A DNA stretch of 64,000 nucleotides from Kalmanozyma brasiliensis GHG001 (GCF_000497045.1 NW_015961954.1:1-64000); one strand, 5' to 3'; counted from the first letter of the stretch, positions 10,143-21,391 are shown. Notes: generated by a model not told the origin, from the letters alone. Translations and numbers: made by a program.

Positions 10143-11708
10143 ATGGCCACCATGTCAGACGCTTCCGACCACAAGAAGGGCGCCGAGGTCGGACACTCGA
10201 GCGAAGTCGCGAGCTATGCCGGTCACGATCACGTCTCCGAGCCGCTCATTCGCCAGTTCGGCCTGATGCCGCTTCTTGGCGTTGGCCTGCTCGGCGCGGG
10301 CTACTGGGCCGGCCAGATCGTCACCATGGTCACGGTCCTCAGCGTTGGCGGCCCGCCCGGTCTCTTTTGGGGTATCTTCGTTTGCGCCTTCTGCATCCTC
10401 TGCATCGCCATCTCACTGGCCGAGCTTGCCTCCGCCTACCCGACCGCAGGAGGTGTCCTCGACTGGGCCTACGAGGGATCCTCCAAGTCGAGCCGTAAGT
10501 TTGTCGCGTGGACCACTGCCTGGCTCAACACGTTTGCGTGGATCGTCACTGCGACCACCTGGGCCTCCCTTGTCGCGCAGCAGGTGCTTGCGCTCGCCGT
10601 GCTCTACCACCCGGACTATGTCATCAAGCAGTGGCACACGTGGCTCTTGCTCCAAGCCGTCCTCATCGTCGGTCTGCTCGTCAATCTCTTCGCGGTCAAG
10701 ATCATGCCTGCGCTCGACAAGATCGGACTGGTGACCTTCTTCACCGGCTGCATTGTGCTTAGCATCACCGTCGTCGCTACCGCCCCCTCGCATCAGTCGG
10801 CGCGCTTCGTCTTCGTCGACATCATCAACTCCACCGGCTGGAGCTCCAACGGTCTCGTCTGGTGTCTCGGCCAGATCGCCACCTCGGGCGCTTTTATCCT
10901 CATCGACTCGCCTAGCCATCTGTCCGAAGAGACTATCGAGCCGGAGAAGAACGTGCCCAAGGCGATGGTCTATTCGGTGCTCATCGGCACTGTAACGGGG
11001 CTGTTCGTGACGCTGTGCTTCATGTTCTCGATCGTGGATGTGGATGGTGTGCTGACGAGCGCTACGGGCGTGCCGTACATCCAGATCATCCGCAACGCGA
11101 CGCAGAGCAACGGCGCGACGGTGGTGCTGTCGCTCTTCATGATCATCCTCTCCATGTACGGCGCCGTGACCTCGGTGACGGTCGCAAGCCGTGTCTCGTG
11201 GGCTTTCGCGCGCGATGGCGGTCTCCTATTCCCGAAAACCTTCAGCAAGATGTCGACGAGCCTCCATGTGCCCGTCCAATCGCTGCTGCTGTGCGTCCTC
11301 ATCTCGAGCTGCGTCGGCGTCATCTACCTCGGTAGCATCACTGCGTTCAACTCGTTCCTCGCCGCGCTCACTATCCTCTTCTTCGCATGCTACGCCATGG
11401 TCATCGGCTCGTTCATGCTGAATGGACGGTACATCGAGAAGCGCGGACCGTACAAGCTCAGCTCGACGGTCGGTTGGACCGTCAATGTCATCGCGATGGT
11501 GTACATGATCTTCTTCGGGGTCATCTTCTGCTTCCCCTTCGTCTACCCGCCGACGGCAAACACGATGAACTGGTCGAGCGTCATCTTGGTCGGTGTGGTG
11601 CTCCTGTCAAGCGTGGGTTACGTCACTTGGGGCAGAAACAGCTACGCCGGGCCCAGTGGAGCCGTCATGGCCGAACGCATCGGTCAGAGTGCTGCAGCCA
11701 CTGCCTGA
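10143..11708 (+). CDS. APC-family amino acid / choline-type permease
   Basis: This 521-residue intronless membrane protein has about 12 hydrophobic segments. The opening FGLMPLLGVGLLGAGYWAG, then LAELASAYPTAGGVLDWAY, and the later IDSPSHLSEETIEPEKNVPKAM are family marks of the fungal amino acid/choline transporter group (GABA permease, Hnm1-like). It should carry an amino acid, polyamine or choline across the plasma or vacuolar membrane; the exact substrate is not readable. The start is the ATG at 10143; a second ATG at 10152 would change little. It converges on the NRPS-like gene, so the two might serve one metabolite route, but this is only a neighbourhood argument. Confidence 0.88.
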   Translation: MATMSDASDHKKGAEVGHSSEVASYAGHDHVSEPLIRQFGLMPLLGVGLLGAGYWAGQIVTMVTVLSVGGPPGLFWGIFVCAFCILCIAISLAELASAYPTAGGVLDWAYEGSSKSSRKFVAWTTAWLNTFAWIVTATTWASLVAQQVLALAVLYHPDYVIKQWHTWLLLQAVLIVGLLVNLFAVKIMPALDKIGLVTFFTGCIVLSITVVATAPSHQSARFVFVDIINSTGWSSNGLVWCLGQIATSGAFILIDSPSHLSEETIEPEKNVPKAMVYSVLIGTVTGLFVTLCFMFSIVDVDGVLTSATGVPYIQIIRNATQSNGATVVLSLFMIILSMYGAVTSVTVASRVSWAFARDGGLLFPKTFSKMSTSLHVPVQSLLLCVLISSCVGVIYLGSITAFNSFLAALTILFFACYAMVIGSFMLNGRYIEKRGPYKLSSTVGWTVNVIAMVYMIFFGVIFCFPFVYPPTANTMNWSSVILVGVVLLSSVGYVTWGRNSYAGPSGAVMAERIGQSAAATA

Positions 11709-12041
11709 ACCATCAACACCACTCCGCCAATTGTCGGCGAGAACATCTGTATCATTAGTCTCTACCCCTCGTCACGTAATAGTATACCATCTGAAGGCAC
11801 AAATGGACCGGCTTGACAAACAGGTCCGCGCGCGTGCGGCGCTAAGGCATGCAACACTGTTCTTTCATTACGTTGAGCCGGAGCTGGCGTGAGAGACATG
11901 AGGGACATGAAGGACATGGACACTTGAACGCGAGAAGCTTGGGAAGCGGGACGACACGAGGGCTAACAGGAGACGAACCGGGCACGACGAGTGGGCCTAG
12001 CCACATTTCAGCGACTCAATCGCACTGCAAGATCGAGTTGA
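11709..12041. other. Convergent 3' flanks
   Basis: These 333 bases between two converging stop codons hold only 3' UTR sequence as far as I can see. Confidence 0.5.
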
Positions 12042-15000
12042 TCACTTGAGGAACCCGCTTGCCTTCCACGCAGCAACGATCTTGCCGACCAACTCGGCAT
12101 CCGTGGGGACCAGCCTCTCCTCGAGCTGCTGCTTGAGCCCCAGGTCGGCGAAAACCTCGCGCAGACGCTCGGTGCTGTACACCTGGTCCGACGCGAGTCC
12201 TCCGCCCGGCGAGGCGCGGAAGAACTCGAGCAGCTTGATGGTCGGGTTGCGCGCCGGGTCCGGGTCCGACTCCTCGAGGCGGCGCACCCACTCGGTCGGG
12301 TCGACCATCTCTACCTCCCCGCCGAGGTTGACCCTAAGCATCTGCACCACCTGTCGCCAGGGTACGGTAGCCGGGTTCAGCACGTGCACTACACCCTGCA
12401 GTCTTTCGGGAAGGAGCAGTCTCGCAATGATGAACGCCGAATCGTCCACCGGCTGCCAGCTGATGTTTCCAGGCAGATCAGGCAAACATCCGACAACCTG
12501 CGCCGACTTGATGGTGAGAGGCATGGCTTCCGTCTCGTTCCACACTCCTGCTTTGCGATCGCCGACCATCTGGCCAATTCGCGCGAGGACCGCATCGAAT
12601 CCACCCCCGACGTGGTGCTGCGCATAGGCGCACAGCTGCTCGACGATCCACTTGGAGCGGCCGTAGCCCAGCGGCGAGGCTTGCTGAATTGTCGGCGCGA
12701 CCGATTCCTCCACGGAACTGCCGGTGTTCATGGCAGCAGAGACCGAGGAGGAGTAGATATAGCGTGGGGTCAGGGTGGCCGGTGTGCCGGCGACGAGGTT
12801 GATGAGAGCGACAGAGCCGACGATGGGAGATCGAAATGAGGAGATGGACATGTTGAAGTTGACCGGCCAGCCGTTGTCGATCACCGCGGTGGTGGTGGTC
12901 GAAACGAGTTGCCATGCATCTGCGTTCAGGCCGAGGTGGGGTTTGTCGAGCTGAGCGGCGAAGCACAGGATGGAGGTCTGGGTCGACGTGGCGAGGGCGT
13001 CGAGCGTGTCCAGCTTGCGGACCTGCAGCGAGGAGTCAGTGCGCTCGAGAGCGTCGGCATCGGTGGGTGCGCGGTTCAGGCAGATCACCCGCTCGACCAT
13101 GTCGAGGTGAGCCAGCTGGTGCAAAAGGTGGGCGCCAAGGGACCCCGTCGAGCCGGTCAGCACCACCGTCTGCTTCGCGGTTCCCTTCTGCACCACGTCG
13201 GACGCCAGCTTCGCATCGCGCGTGATGATTCGACCCTTCATCTCCTCCAGCAGCGCAAGCGCACTTTCGATCTCGGCTCGATCCTGCTCTTGGCTGCTCG
13301 AACCCTCGCCACGACTGTGCTTGAGCACGCACTTGGCCAGCTTGGCGACGGTCGGGTGCTCAAATACGAGATTGGCGGGCAGCGCCGACTGCAGCCGAAC
13401 GCGCTGTTGGAGCAAGTTGCGGATGCGCGTGGCTTGCAGCGAGTCGACGCCGAGCGTGATGAGGTCTGCGTCTCGCAGCTCGGTCTCGAGCTGCTTGGAA
13501 GGAGTGCCGACAACCTCGGCGAGGATCTCGGCGACGATCGTGACACTCGCCGTCTCGTCCGTCAGCGTCATCTTGGCACCCTCGGCGGGTCCGGCATCGT
13601 ACTTTGCGTAAAGCTCGTCGATCTCGCGCTCGAAAGCACGTGCGACCTTGGCGCGGATCAACGACCCCTTGTCGGCCGCAGGAAGCTTCGTTCCAGCCGG
13701 CAGAATCATGACCAGCTCCGGAATGATCTGCGAGTGCGACGGTGCTTCGGCGTTGCCGCTCTCCACTGCGGACCAGATGAGCTTTTCGAGCCGCTGCGTT
13801 TCCGTCTGAGATGAAGCTTGGGTCTCGGCCTGTTGGAACGCCTTCTCGCTCGGTACCACCAGAATACCGGTCTGCGAGCGGCCCGCGCCGAAAATCAGAC
13901 AGTCGGCGACGTAGAGCGACGCACGAATGGCCAGCTCCATGGGGACCGGGTTGGTCTTCTCGCCGTTGTAATGGACGAGGGTGTCGTCTGCGCGGCCGGC
14001 GTACTTCCACAGCCCCTCGCGCGTCGGGTGCTTGACGAACAGATCACGCGTAGCGTACGAGCCATCGGGACGGTTGCTCTCGGTGAGCGAGGGGAAGCCG
14101 GGGAGCACCACCATTTCGTACGGCCCCTCCTTGTCTGTGCCTGTGTTCTCGAATGCGATGTAGTCCTTGGCGTTGAGGATCGGGCGGACGTACTCCCACT
14201 CCTTGTCGGTGGCAAAGTCGCGTGCGCTCGACAGGAGGAAGCCGGCCTCGGTGGAGCCGATGCCGTTCTGCAGCGCGACGTTGTGCTCGTTGACCAGCGT
14301 GTTTCCGATAGCAGTCGGGCAGGCGGCGCCACCAAACGTGACCAGCGTGAAGCTCTGAAGCGCGCGCAAGCCGGCGGGAGACTCGGCAAGAAGCTTGAGG
14401 ACGAACGGCACGATGAACGCCTGCTTGGCCGTGCTCCTGCCGATCGCTGCGGCGATGAGGTCGGCTGTGAGGCGGCTGGTGTACATGTAGAGCTTCTTGG
14501 TGGACAGCATGGGCGAGAGGAGAGTGTTGAAGCCGCTCACGTGGAAGAGTGGCATCGTCGAAAACGTGTCGGTGGCTCCCGTTGTGAACAGCTTGTTGGC
14601 CGACTCGTGGTGACTAGCATGAAGCGGTGGAGCAAAGACGCAAAGCGCGAAATTAAAGGTTAGCCAAAGGGCCGCTACAGAAGCAATGAGGGGATGATGG
14701 GCTGCAAGGTCCATTCTAGTCGAACATTCGGAGGGACTTACGTGAACGTGCTTGGTTTGGGAAAGCTGGTCGAACCACTCGAGTGGAGAACGCTGGCCTT
14801 CTCTGAAGCTTCCTCCTCGGAAGTAAGCTCCGAAATGTATTGAGCGCGATCCATCGACGCAGCGAGCGACAGGCTCACTGCTTCAGCAACGGTGTTCCGC
14901 CTCATAATCTCAACCGAGCCCAACTCCTGCTGACCGAGCTCGACCTTGAGCGCAGCGGCAGCCTTGCTCTGCTCATCGCTGTACAGAACGTGCTTGGTCT

Positions 15001-15385
15001 TGGTGATCCTGACCAAGTGAGCGAGGGCAGCGGTGGAATTGTTGGTCGAGAGATAGACGACGCAGTGCCCGGCACGGTAGAGAGCCAGCGCATTGAGAGC
15101 GTAGTCGAAGCTGCTCGGGGCGAGGATGGCGACGGTCCGAGTTGGGATGTTGCGTCGTTTGGGAGGCAGCTTGGCGGCGTACGAGGCGCAGAGCTGGTTG
15201 AGGAGCTGGTCGATCTGGCCATAGGTGTACTCGTCCCAGGCGAAAGTGGAAGCGTCGTTGTCAAACCCAGGTCGAGGGACACACAGGAAGATCTTGTCGC
15301 GATGCGTCTTAGCGCGGGCGGCGAACAGGGCGTTGAGCGACGCCGGGGCGAAAGGCTCGGCGGTCGGCGAGCTGTCGATGGACAT
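12042..15385 (-). CDS. NRPS-like carboxylic acid reductase (A-T-R)
   Basis: Two exons in transcript order: 15385-14742 and 14613-12042, with a 128-nt intron (GTAAGT...TAG), giving 1071 residues. The adenylation domain covers about residues 20-540: phosphate loop SSGSTSFPKP just before the intron, then MPLFHVSGF, NGIGSTEAGFLLS, YAGRADDTLVHYNGEKTNP and ADKGSLIRAKV. A carrier domain follows with the phosphopantetheine Ser in LGVDSLQATRIRN (about residue 606). A thioester reductase of the Lys2/SDR type ends the protein: NADPH turn GSTGSLGAHLL (about 700) and catalytic GYGRSK (about 868). There is no condensation domain, so the likely reaction is ATP-dependent loading of a carboxylic acid and reduction to aldehyde or alcohol. 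It could be a secondary-metabolite enzyme; the lysine-pathway Lys2 is longer, at about 1400 residues. Confidence 0.92.
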
Positions 15386-15599
15386 GATGGCAGCCGAGGG
15401 TTGTTCAGGATTGCTGATCTTGATGCGCTGTTCCTGGAGAGAAAGGCTGAGAAGACCCTGGAGTCGATGAAGCCAAGTCGGACGGTCTGCGAAAGTCTCT
15501 TTATTTATCTGCGTGGCGACCAGTACATGAGCGCCTTGGATCCAGTGCCGACATCGCAAGAAGAAGATCAAAGTGATGAGCTTGCCTCTGAACTCTCGC

Positions 15600-16300
15600 C
15601 GCCGGGATCCGTTCCGATGCAGTAAGGTTAATTTGCTGCCGAAGCATGCCTCGCAGACGAGCCCACAAGGCTTGGCATTGGGCTACCTTCATCCCAAGCT
15701 TAACCGTGGGCCTGCATTCCAAGCTTCATCGATAACGAATCGAACAGAGCATCCGCCGGCACGCGAAGCTACCGGCGCTACCTGTCAGGAATGCTGACGA
15801 CACCTTGGTCTGCCTACGTCCCAAGCTTGATCGTGATTGAATTGAAGGGGATCCGTCGGAACGCGAAGCTACCTAGGTTAGCTCACGGGTATGCTGACGA
15901 AGCATTGGAGTGCCTACATCCCAGGCTTGAGCTTGAGCAGCTTGAGCTTGAGAAGATCCACCGGCACGCGAAGTTAGTGGCGTGGGCTCTCAGGGGTGCT
16001 GTCGACAGGCGTTATCGAGCGGAGCTTAGAAGGCTCGACGGCATGCCGATGCAATCTTGAGATGGCATGCCGATGCAAGCTCGGCGGCCTAACACGCGAG
16101 CCCACTATGCATGACATTGGTCTGCCTAAGCTCGATCGTGAACGGACTGACTGAAAGCAAAGGATCCGTCGGCACGCGAAGCTAGCAGCGATCGCTCTGC
16201 TCACGGGGCTGGCGATGGCATGCCGTTGCAAGCTCGGCCGGCCTAACACACAAGCCCACAAGGCAGATGCCGATGCAAACCTCGGCGGATAGAACCCACG
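15600..16300. repeat. Degenerate tandem repeat array, 100-153 bp period
   Basis: A 20-base core, ATCCGYCGGMACGCGAAGCT, recurs at 15751, 15851, 15956 (two mismatches) and 16164, that is at spacings of 100, 105 and 208 bases. A second core, GGCATGCCGATGCAA, recurs at 16040, 16064 and 16217 with a diverged copy at 16263. A third word, CATTGGWSTGCCTA and relatives, sits between them four times. The full unit is about 153 bases and the shorter ones lack about 50 bases of it. Parts stay open in one plus-strand frame (15791-16060), with repeated (I)RRxAKL and CLxPxL words, then break. It looks like a decayed repeat, possibly once coding. Confidence 0.75.
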
Positions 16301-16601
16301 ATCCCAAGCTCACGTCGATCCAAGCAAGGCCAATCGGGGATCAAAGCGTTGCGATCCCGCTAGATGCCGCTGGCTACCCCTGAAGATGGCTCGTTACCTC
16401 AGTAGCCTCTTTCGCTTCGAGTACGAGCACATCATCTTCATCCGGCAGCAAGCGCACCGGTGCATCTGCGCGCCAAGTTCGACCTCGATGCATTGCCGAT
16501 CAGGTCGCTCGCTCAATTTCGGCCCTTCTTCGCATCCAGGCGCGAGTTCTGCAAATCGGTCTGCTGTGTATTCCCTCGATACTCTATATCCTCGCTTCGA
16601 G
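16301..16601. other. Spacer between repeat array and PMM 3' end
   Basis: These 301 bases show no gene; the sequence is unlike the array to its left and is probably 3' flank of the phosphomannomutase gene. Confidence 0.4.
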
Positions 16602-17564
16602 TCAAGCCAGGTCGAACAACGCCTTCAGCTGCGCCATGGTATCCTGCGGGTTGGTCACCGTATGACCCTCGGTCCTAGGATCCTCAAAGATCTCATTGTC
16701 GTTGCCGCCCTTGTAGGTCTTGTCACCGAAAAAGTGAATCGCATCCCAGCCGAGGTCGCTGGCCGTCTTGCTGGCTTCGACGCTGAAGCCGGGAAGGCAG
16801 ACGTTGCGAAGCGCATACGTCTTGTCCCAACCACACGGGAAGACGTCGAACGAGATCTGACCGCCGATCGAGTAGGTGAGGCCGTAGTCCGGGAACTGGG
16901 CTTTGAGGGCCGAGACGAAGGTGCTGCGGATGTTGTGCGTCTTGTCGTACTGCTCGAAGGCGATGCGCTCGTCGATGCTGCGGAAAGGAGGGGGAGAGCA
17001 GTCAGTATCAAGGCTGTTGCTGGAGAAAGCGAGGGTGTGAGCGTCACTTACGAAGCGTTCCTGCCAATGGGCGAGACGTTGATCATTCCGTTCCTAAACT
17101 CGATAAACGTTCCACTGTGTGCATCATTCCACAGAACAAGGATCAGTCCCTTTGCCCTTCCTCATCATCTCTCGTCGTCGCATCACTTACCGCATGACAG
17201 GCAGTTCCAATTCGCTGATGTACCGCAAGCAAAACCTGGCGAGCTTCTTGTACTTCTCCTCGCCCAACCAGCCGATAAAACTCTGACTGTCGAGCTGCGT
17301 TCCATCCTTAAACGCGGTGAGTCCGTTTTCGGCGAAGACGTAGTCGAATTCGCTCGTGAAGTCCTTGGACCCGATCTGGAGTTGTTCACGGACCTTTTTG
17401 AGATCGCTTCCTCCCACGACGCCGATGACGCACTGGGTGCGCAGCTTGGCGAGCAACGCGTGGAATTCGGGCGTGATGGTCTGGCGCGCGAGCGAGAGCG
17501 TGCCGTCGACGTCAAACAGGCAGAGAGTGCGCGGGTGTGCGCGGTCGCTGTATTGGTTGACCAT
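16602..17564 (-). CDS. SEC53: Phosphomannomutase (Sec53/PMM family)
   Basis: Three exons in transcript order: 17564-17191, 17114-17052 and 16977-16602; introns of 76 and 74 nt with GTAAGT donors. The product is 270 residues. The HAD nucleophile motif FDVDGTL places Asp18 and Asp20 at the active site; [13 protein letters not shown], the exon-junction motif [20 protein letters not shown], and [22 protein letters not shown] are PMM-specific. The enzyme turns mannose-6-phosphate into mannose-1-phosphate for GDP-mannose, feeding N-glycans, GPI anchors and mannans in the cytosol. An insert of about 18 residues ([20 protein letters not shown]) precedes HFFGDKT compared with the usual spacing; it has no splice signals and stays in frame. 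The start is the only ATG in a sensible position. Confidence 0.95.
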
Positions 17565-18173
17565 GGCGATCTGCGAAGATGTGTGTGTTGGTGGTGGTGA
17601 GGAAGGTGAGGAAGAAAAAAGTGTCGGAGGACGAAATGCGGTTGCTCTGTGCGTTGGCTGCCACGTTTGAGCGTCGCTCAGGGTCCAACACCGGGTTTGG
17701 CCTGCAGCTTCGTATGCACCCACGGGAAGCAGGGTTTTTTCCGCCGTGTCTCACTTGATCCTCCCCTTCGCCCGTTCGTTCTGCACGCCTCGTAGTCTGA
17801 GCAGGCATTTTGATGTCGATGCGCATGCTCGTCGACGTGTACACCAGTGCAAAGGGGCGACAGCATCAACGACGTCGACGTGGAAGCCTTCCCGAGTCAA
17901 CCTTGGCGCCACATCGAAGCCCGCGCCCTGTTCTTGACGTTAGCCGAGGGGGAAGACGTGTCACTGCAATTTCGCCCAGAAAAAACAACGCCGAGCGGCG
18001 GGAAGGCTCGGAAGCAACACGTCGATCCCATCCTCGCACACAAACAATGAGCGCGGCACCACGTGCTTGACCTCTCACAGTCTGTCAGGCACACACTCAA
18101 CGTCGAACACGGAGGGTGAAATGAGATCATTGACGTGCGCATACAAGCGCCTCGTTCGTGTGAGAGTGACGCA
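17565..18173. other. Intergenic, PMM promoter and MRE11 3' flank
   Basis: The stretch of 609 bases contains short overlapping open frames without recognisable content. No repeat or RNA gene was seen. Confidence 0.45.
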
Positions 18174-20807
18174 TCATCGCCGCCCAGCCCGTCGTCCACC
18201 CGCCCGACTCGCCGGCTCGACAAAGTCATCATCATCCTCACCCTGATCGTCCACAATCGCGTCCTCCTCATCGTCGCTGATCTGAATGCTCTCCTGCTGC
18301 TGTTGCTGTCGTTGACGCGATGCAGCCGGCTTTACTGCTGCCCTGCTCTTCGCTGGTGTTGCAGCCGCTGTCGCCCTGCTACGGCTCTTGCTCGGCTTCG
18401 AGGCGGCATTCTGCTTGCTGAGCATGTCGAGCACGCTTGCGTGGCCTCGAGTGGGCGCGGGTGCAGGTGTGGAGGGTCGCTCGTCGATTGCCATGTCCGA
18501 TTCTTCGTCTTGCCCCTCGGCGTAGGCTGATTCGGGGCCGAGGAAGGTTGGGGCTGGAGTGCGGGAGGACGAGGCGGTTGCACGAGCGGGTGTTCGAGCA
18601 GCGGTGCGAGACGCAGCTGGAGCTTTCCTGGCTCGGCTTGTCGAAGCCGCGGCGGCGCCCTGTCGGGTCGCCCCTCGGCGAGTGCTGCTGGCAACGCTCG
18701 CTCCGTCATCAAAGTCATCCTCCTCGTCTTCCTCGTCATGGTCGTGAGCAGCACGGGCATTTCGTCCCCTGCCACCGCCTCTAGCCGGCGCGGCAGCACG
18801 AGGCGGCTCGAGATCATCCATCATCGAATCATCCGACTCGTTCCCCCTCGCTGCCCTCGCATTGCGCTGCGCACCCTCCATCTCGAGCTCCATCTCTCGC
18901 CTCTGCTCCTGCTGCTGCTGCCTCAATCGCTCCAGCTCTCCCTCGATGCGCGACTCTTCCGGATCGATCGTCACCAACCCTTTGACGGTGTTTTTGAGCA
19001 TCTTGGTGACAAAGCTGTCGATCGCCTCCCTGTCGTCCTTTTCGACAAAGTTGAGCACCGCGCCCTCCAGACCCTCGGGATTGAGAATGTCGAGATTCTG
19101 CGCCTGGAGGTATTCCTGGACCAGCTTGCCCACGTCCACCTTCTCGAGCCGTTCGACGGCCAGTAGGCCTTCCTCTTCCACGTCAACGTAGGCGCTCGGT
19201 CCATTGGCAGCGTCGGCCTGGTCGCGACGTCCACTGCGCAGACTCTTGCGTTTGGTGAATTGAAGCACTTCTTTGGGGTTTGCTACCTTGCCGGCAAACT
19301 CCTGCCCGAAGCGTTGCGGATTGCTGATCTCCTGATTCGTGTACTCGACGCGCAATCGTACGAGCGGCAGGGGCATCTCCCGGTCCGGATATCGCTTCTT
19401 GAACTCCTGCTTGGCTCGCACAATCAGACCTTCCACCCGCTTACGCAGGAGCTTGATGATGTCGCTCCGCTCCGACGACAAACCTGCCTCCTCGAGCTCC
19501 TCGGACAGCACCATGTCGTCCATCACAAACGGCCTTACTGTCTGCAGCGGGATAGGCTCGATGAGGAAATCCGTCTTCTCAACGTGAACGATTGCAACGC
19601 ACTTTTCGACCGTCTCTCCCTGACTGAGACTCGTAGCCACGCTGCTGCCCGGCTGCGTGATGTGGTACTTCTTCTCGGTGACCGGTTGCGGGTTGATCAT
19701 CTGCTCGTGCTCGTGGCCCCAGACCACCAGATGGATCGAGTCGTCGAACATCGTCTCGGGCACGCACGCTTTCGGATTGTGCGCAACCCGGTTCTGATGC
19801 ACGCACAGGATGTTGAACCACGAATCGGGGTCTTCGGAGGGTCGATACATCCGGACGCGGTTGGTGCGAAGTTCGAAGTGCATCCGCTCGTCTTTGATGT
19901 TGCCCATGCCGTAGAGGGCGAGTTTCGTCTGGCCTTTTTGGAGGAGGACGGGCTTGATGCGGATGCCCTTTTCCGCGAAGGCACCGCCTCGTGCTGTTCG
20001 TGCGGCCGATGAGCCGGCGGTCGCGTCGTCAGAGGGGAGCTCGATCTTGCCAAAGTAGTTGATCAGGCCCGAGACCGACAGCAGGTCAAGCGCTGATAGT
20101 GCGCCTGTCTCACCAACGCCTTGCGGATCGTCGTGATTGCCGTGGATCGAAAACACCGGGATGCCGACATTGAGATTCGGATCTTCGTAGTTGATAGCTG
20201 GAAAGTCTCTACCGGGAAGCGCACCGTCATTGGGGTCGCTCAGCAGCTCGACCGAGATGGGCTTGTCTCCGAGTGTGTACTGTCTCAGCAACGCCATCGT
20301 CTGATGCAGCGTAGCTCGACTCGGCTTGTTCTCATGGAAAAGATCTCCTCCAAGCAAGATGAAGTCGACCTCGTGCTGCACCGCCAATTGGAGGATCTCT
20401 TCGAAGGTGCGGATCGAGTCTTGACCACGAACGGGGTCGCGCTCCATGTAGCCGATGTGGTTGTCAGTGGCGAGCATGATCTTGATGTGATCGCCTTCGC
20501 TTTGCGCCGAGAAGGTGGAAGGCGGAAGCTGTTGAGCGTTTGTCCCGGTGTCGTGTTCGTCAGCGAGCTGATCTGCCTCAGGCTCAGCCTCGACGTCCAT
20601 CTCAGCTTCGGACGCTTCTTCGAGCTCTTGCACCTGACCAGATGCGCCGCTCCGTGTTCGACGGTGCGTACGGGTATGACTGGGCTGGTCGGTCTGGACA
20701 TGGTCCTGGTGCTGAGAGGTGGAGGATTCGAGCTGATCGTGCTCTTCGCTGTTGCGCTGCGATGCCGTTGACCTTTGCGTGCCGGTCCGGCGTGTGAGGC
20801 GGACCAT
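18174..20807 (-). CDS. MRE11: Double-strand break repair nuclease MRE11
   Basis: An intronless 877-residue protein. The phosphodiesterase motifs come in order: ATDNHIGYMERDP (about residue 113), LGGDLFHENKPSR, IHGNHDDPQG (about 219) and VWGHEHEQ (about 364), then QPGSSVATSLSQGE. The Mre11 DNA-binding cap follows (VRPFVMDDMVL, VRLRVEYT, RFGQEFAGKVANP). The last 250 residues are disordered, with a Gly/Arg patch (ARGGGRGR), an acidic run and Ser/Ala-rich segments ending RAGGRRAGRR. It is the nuclease of the MRN complex for end resection and checkpoint signalling in the nucleus. About 105 acidic, Gln-rich residues precede the catalytic domain, which in most orthologues starts almost at once. ATG at 20807 is the first in the frame; the 10 codons before it begin with TTG. 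Confidence 0.95.
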   Translation of the reverse strand: MVRLTRRTGTQRSTASQRNSEEHDQLESSTSQHQDHVQTDQPSHTRTHRRTRSGASGQVQELEEASEAEMDVEAEPEADQLADEHDTGTNAQQLPPSTFSAQSEGDHIKIMLATDNHIGYMERDPVRGQDSIRTFEEILQLAVQHEVDFILLGGDLFHENKPSRATLHQTMALLRQYTLGDKPISVELLSDPNDGALPGRDFPAINYEDPNLNVGIPVFSIHGNHDDPQGVGETGALSALDLLSVSGLINYFGKIELPSDDATAGSSAARTARGGAFAEKGIRIKPVLLQKGQTKLALYGMGNIKDERMHFELRTNRVRMYRPSEDPDSWFNILCVHQNRVAHNPKACVPETMFDDSIHLVVWGHEHEQMINPQPVTEKKYHITQPGSSVATSLSQGETVEKCVAIVHVEKTDFLIEPIPLQTVRPFVMDDMVLSEELEEAGLSSERSDIIKLLRKRVEGLIVRAKQEFKKRYPDREMPLPLVRLRVEYTNQEISNPQRFGQEFAGKVANPKEVLQFTKRKSLRSGRRDQADAANGPSAYVDVEEEGLLAVERLEKVDVGKLVQEYLQAQNLDILNPEGLEGAVLNFVEKDDREAIDSFVTKMLKNTVKGLVTIDPEESRIEGELERLRQQQQEQRREMELEMEGAQRNARAARGNESDDSMMDDLEPPRAAAPARGGGRGRNARAAHDHDEEDEEDDFDDGASVASSTRRGATRQGAAAASTSRARKAPAASRTAARTPARATASSSRTPAPTFLGPESAYAEGQDEESDMAIDERPSTPAPAPTRGHASVLDMLSKQNAASKPSKSRSRATAAATPAKSRAAVKPAASRQRQQQQQESIQISDDEEDAIVDDQGEDDDDFVEPASRAGGRRAGRR

Positions 20808-21391
20808 GATGATGTCTCTAGACTGCTTGCGTAACAACCGCCAGTGGCTACTACTTCAGCCTGCGCCGGTGTGTCGGTAGCTGTCTGCTTCGACGAGTCA
20901 AGCGGCTTCGACCGATCGACGACCCTTTAGGCCGAGCGCATGCTACTTCGACCGGCGGTGACTTTGCGTCCAAGCTTGCGATGGCTGCGCAAGTGTCGGG
21001 TGGTGATGTGAGTATGGCGCCGATGGTGGCAACGAGACCAGACGGGCGAAGGTGATGGGAGGAGGCAGGAAGGAAAGGCTCGGTCAGCCCGAAATGAGGT
21101 TGCTGCGCTTCTTCTGACACGAGACCAACACCTTCTTGGCCAAGGCGCGTGAGTGGTGGGGAATTTTTGGCTGCGGGACCCTGAGTAGCTCAGAGGTGGA
21201 GGCGAACAACCTCATCCCATACCTCAAGTCCATGCTTCCTTCCTGTCGTTCCCTCACAGACTGCCCCATCAGAGTGACACACAGCATGAGAGACAAGCAC
21301 AGTCTAGTAACGGATGGCAGAGCATGATGTAGATACGAGAATTGTTCAGATTGATTAGATTAAGCGAGTGTGGTTCAAAGAGTGTGCAGGC
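20808..21391. other. Intergenic, MRE11 promoter and NAGS 3' flank
   Basis: This 584-base gap has no supported gene. A tRNA A-box look-alike at 21186-21198 is discussed under rejected items. Confidence 0.45.

Noticed and set aside
21186..21198. Second A-box-like word TAGCTCAGAGGTG
   Set aside because: No GGTTCGA-type B-box follows within 40-70 bases and no cloverleaf folds.
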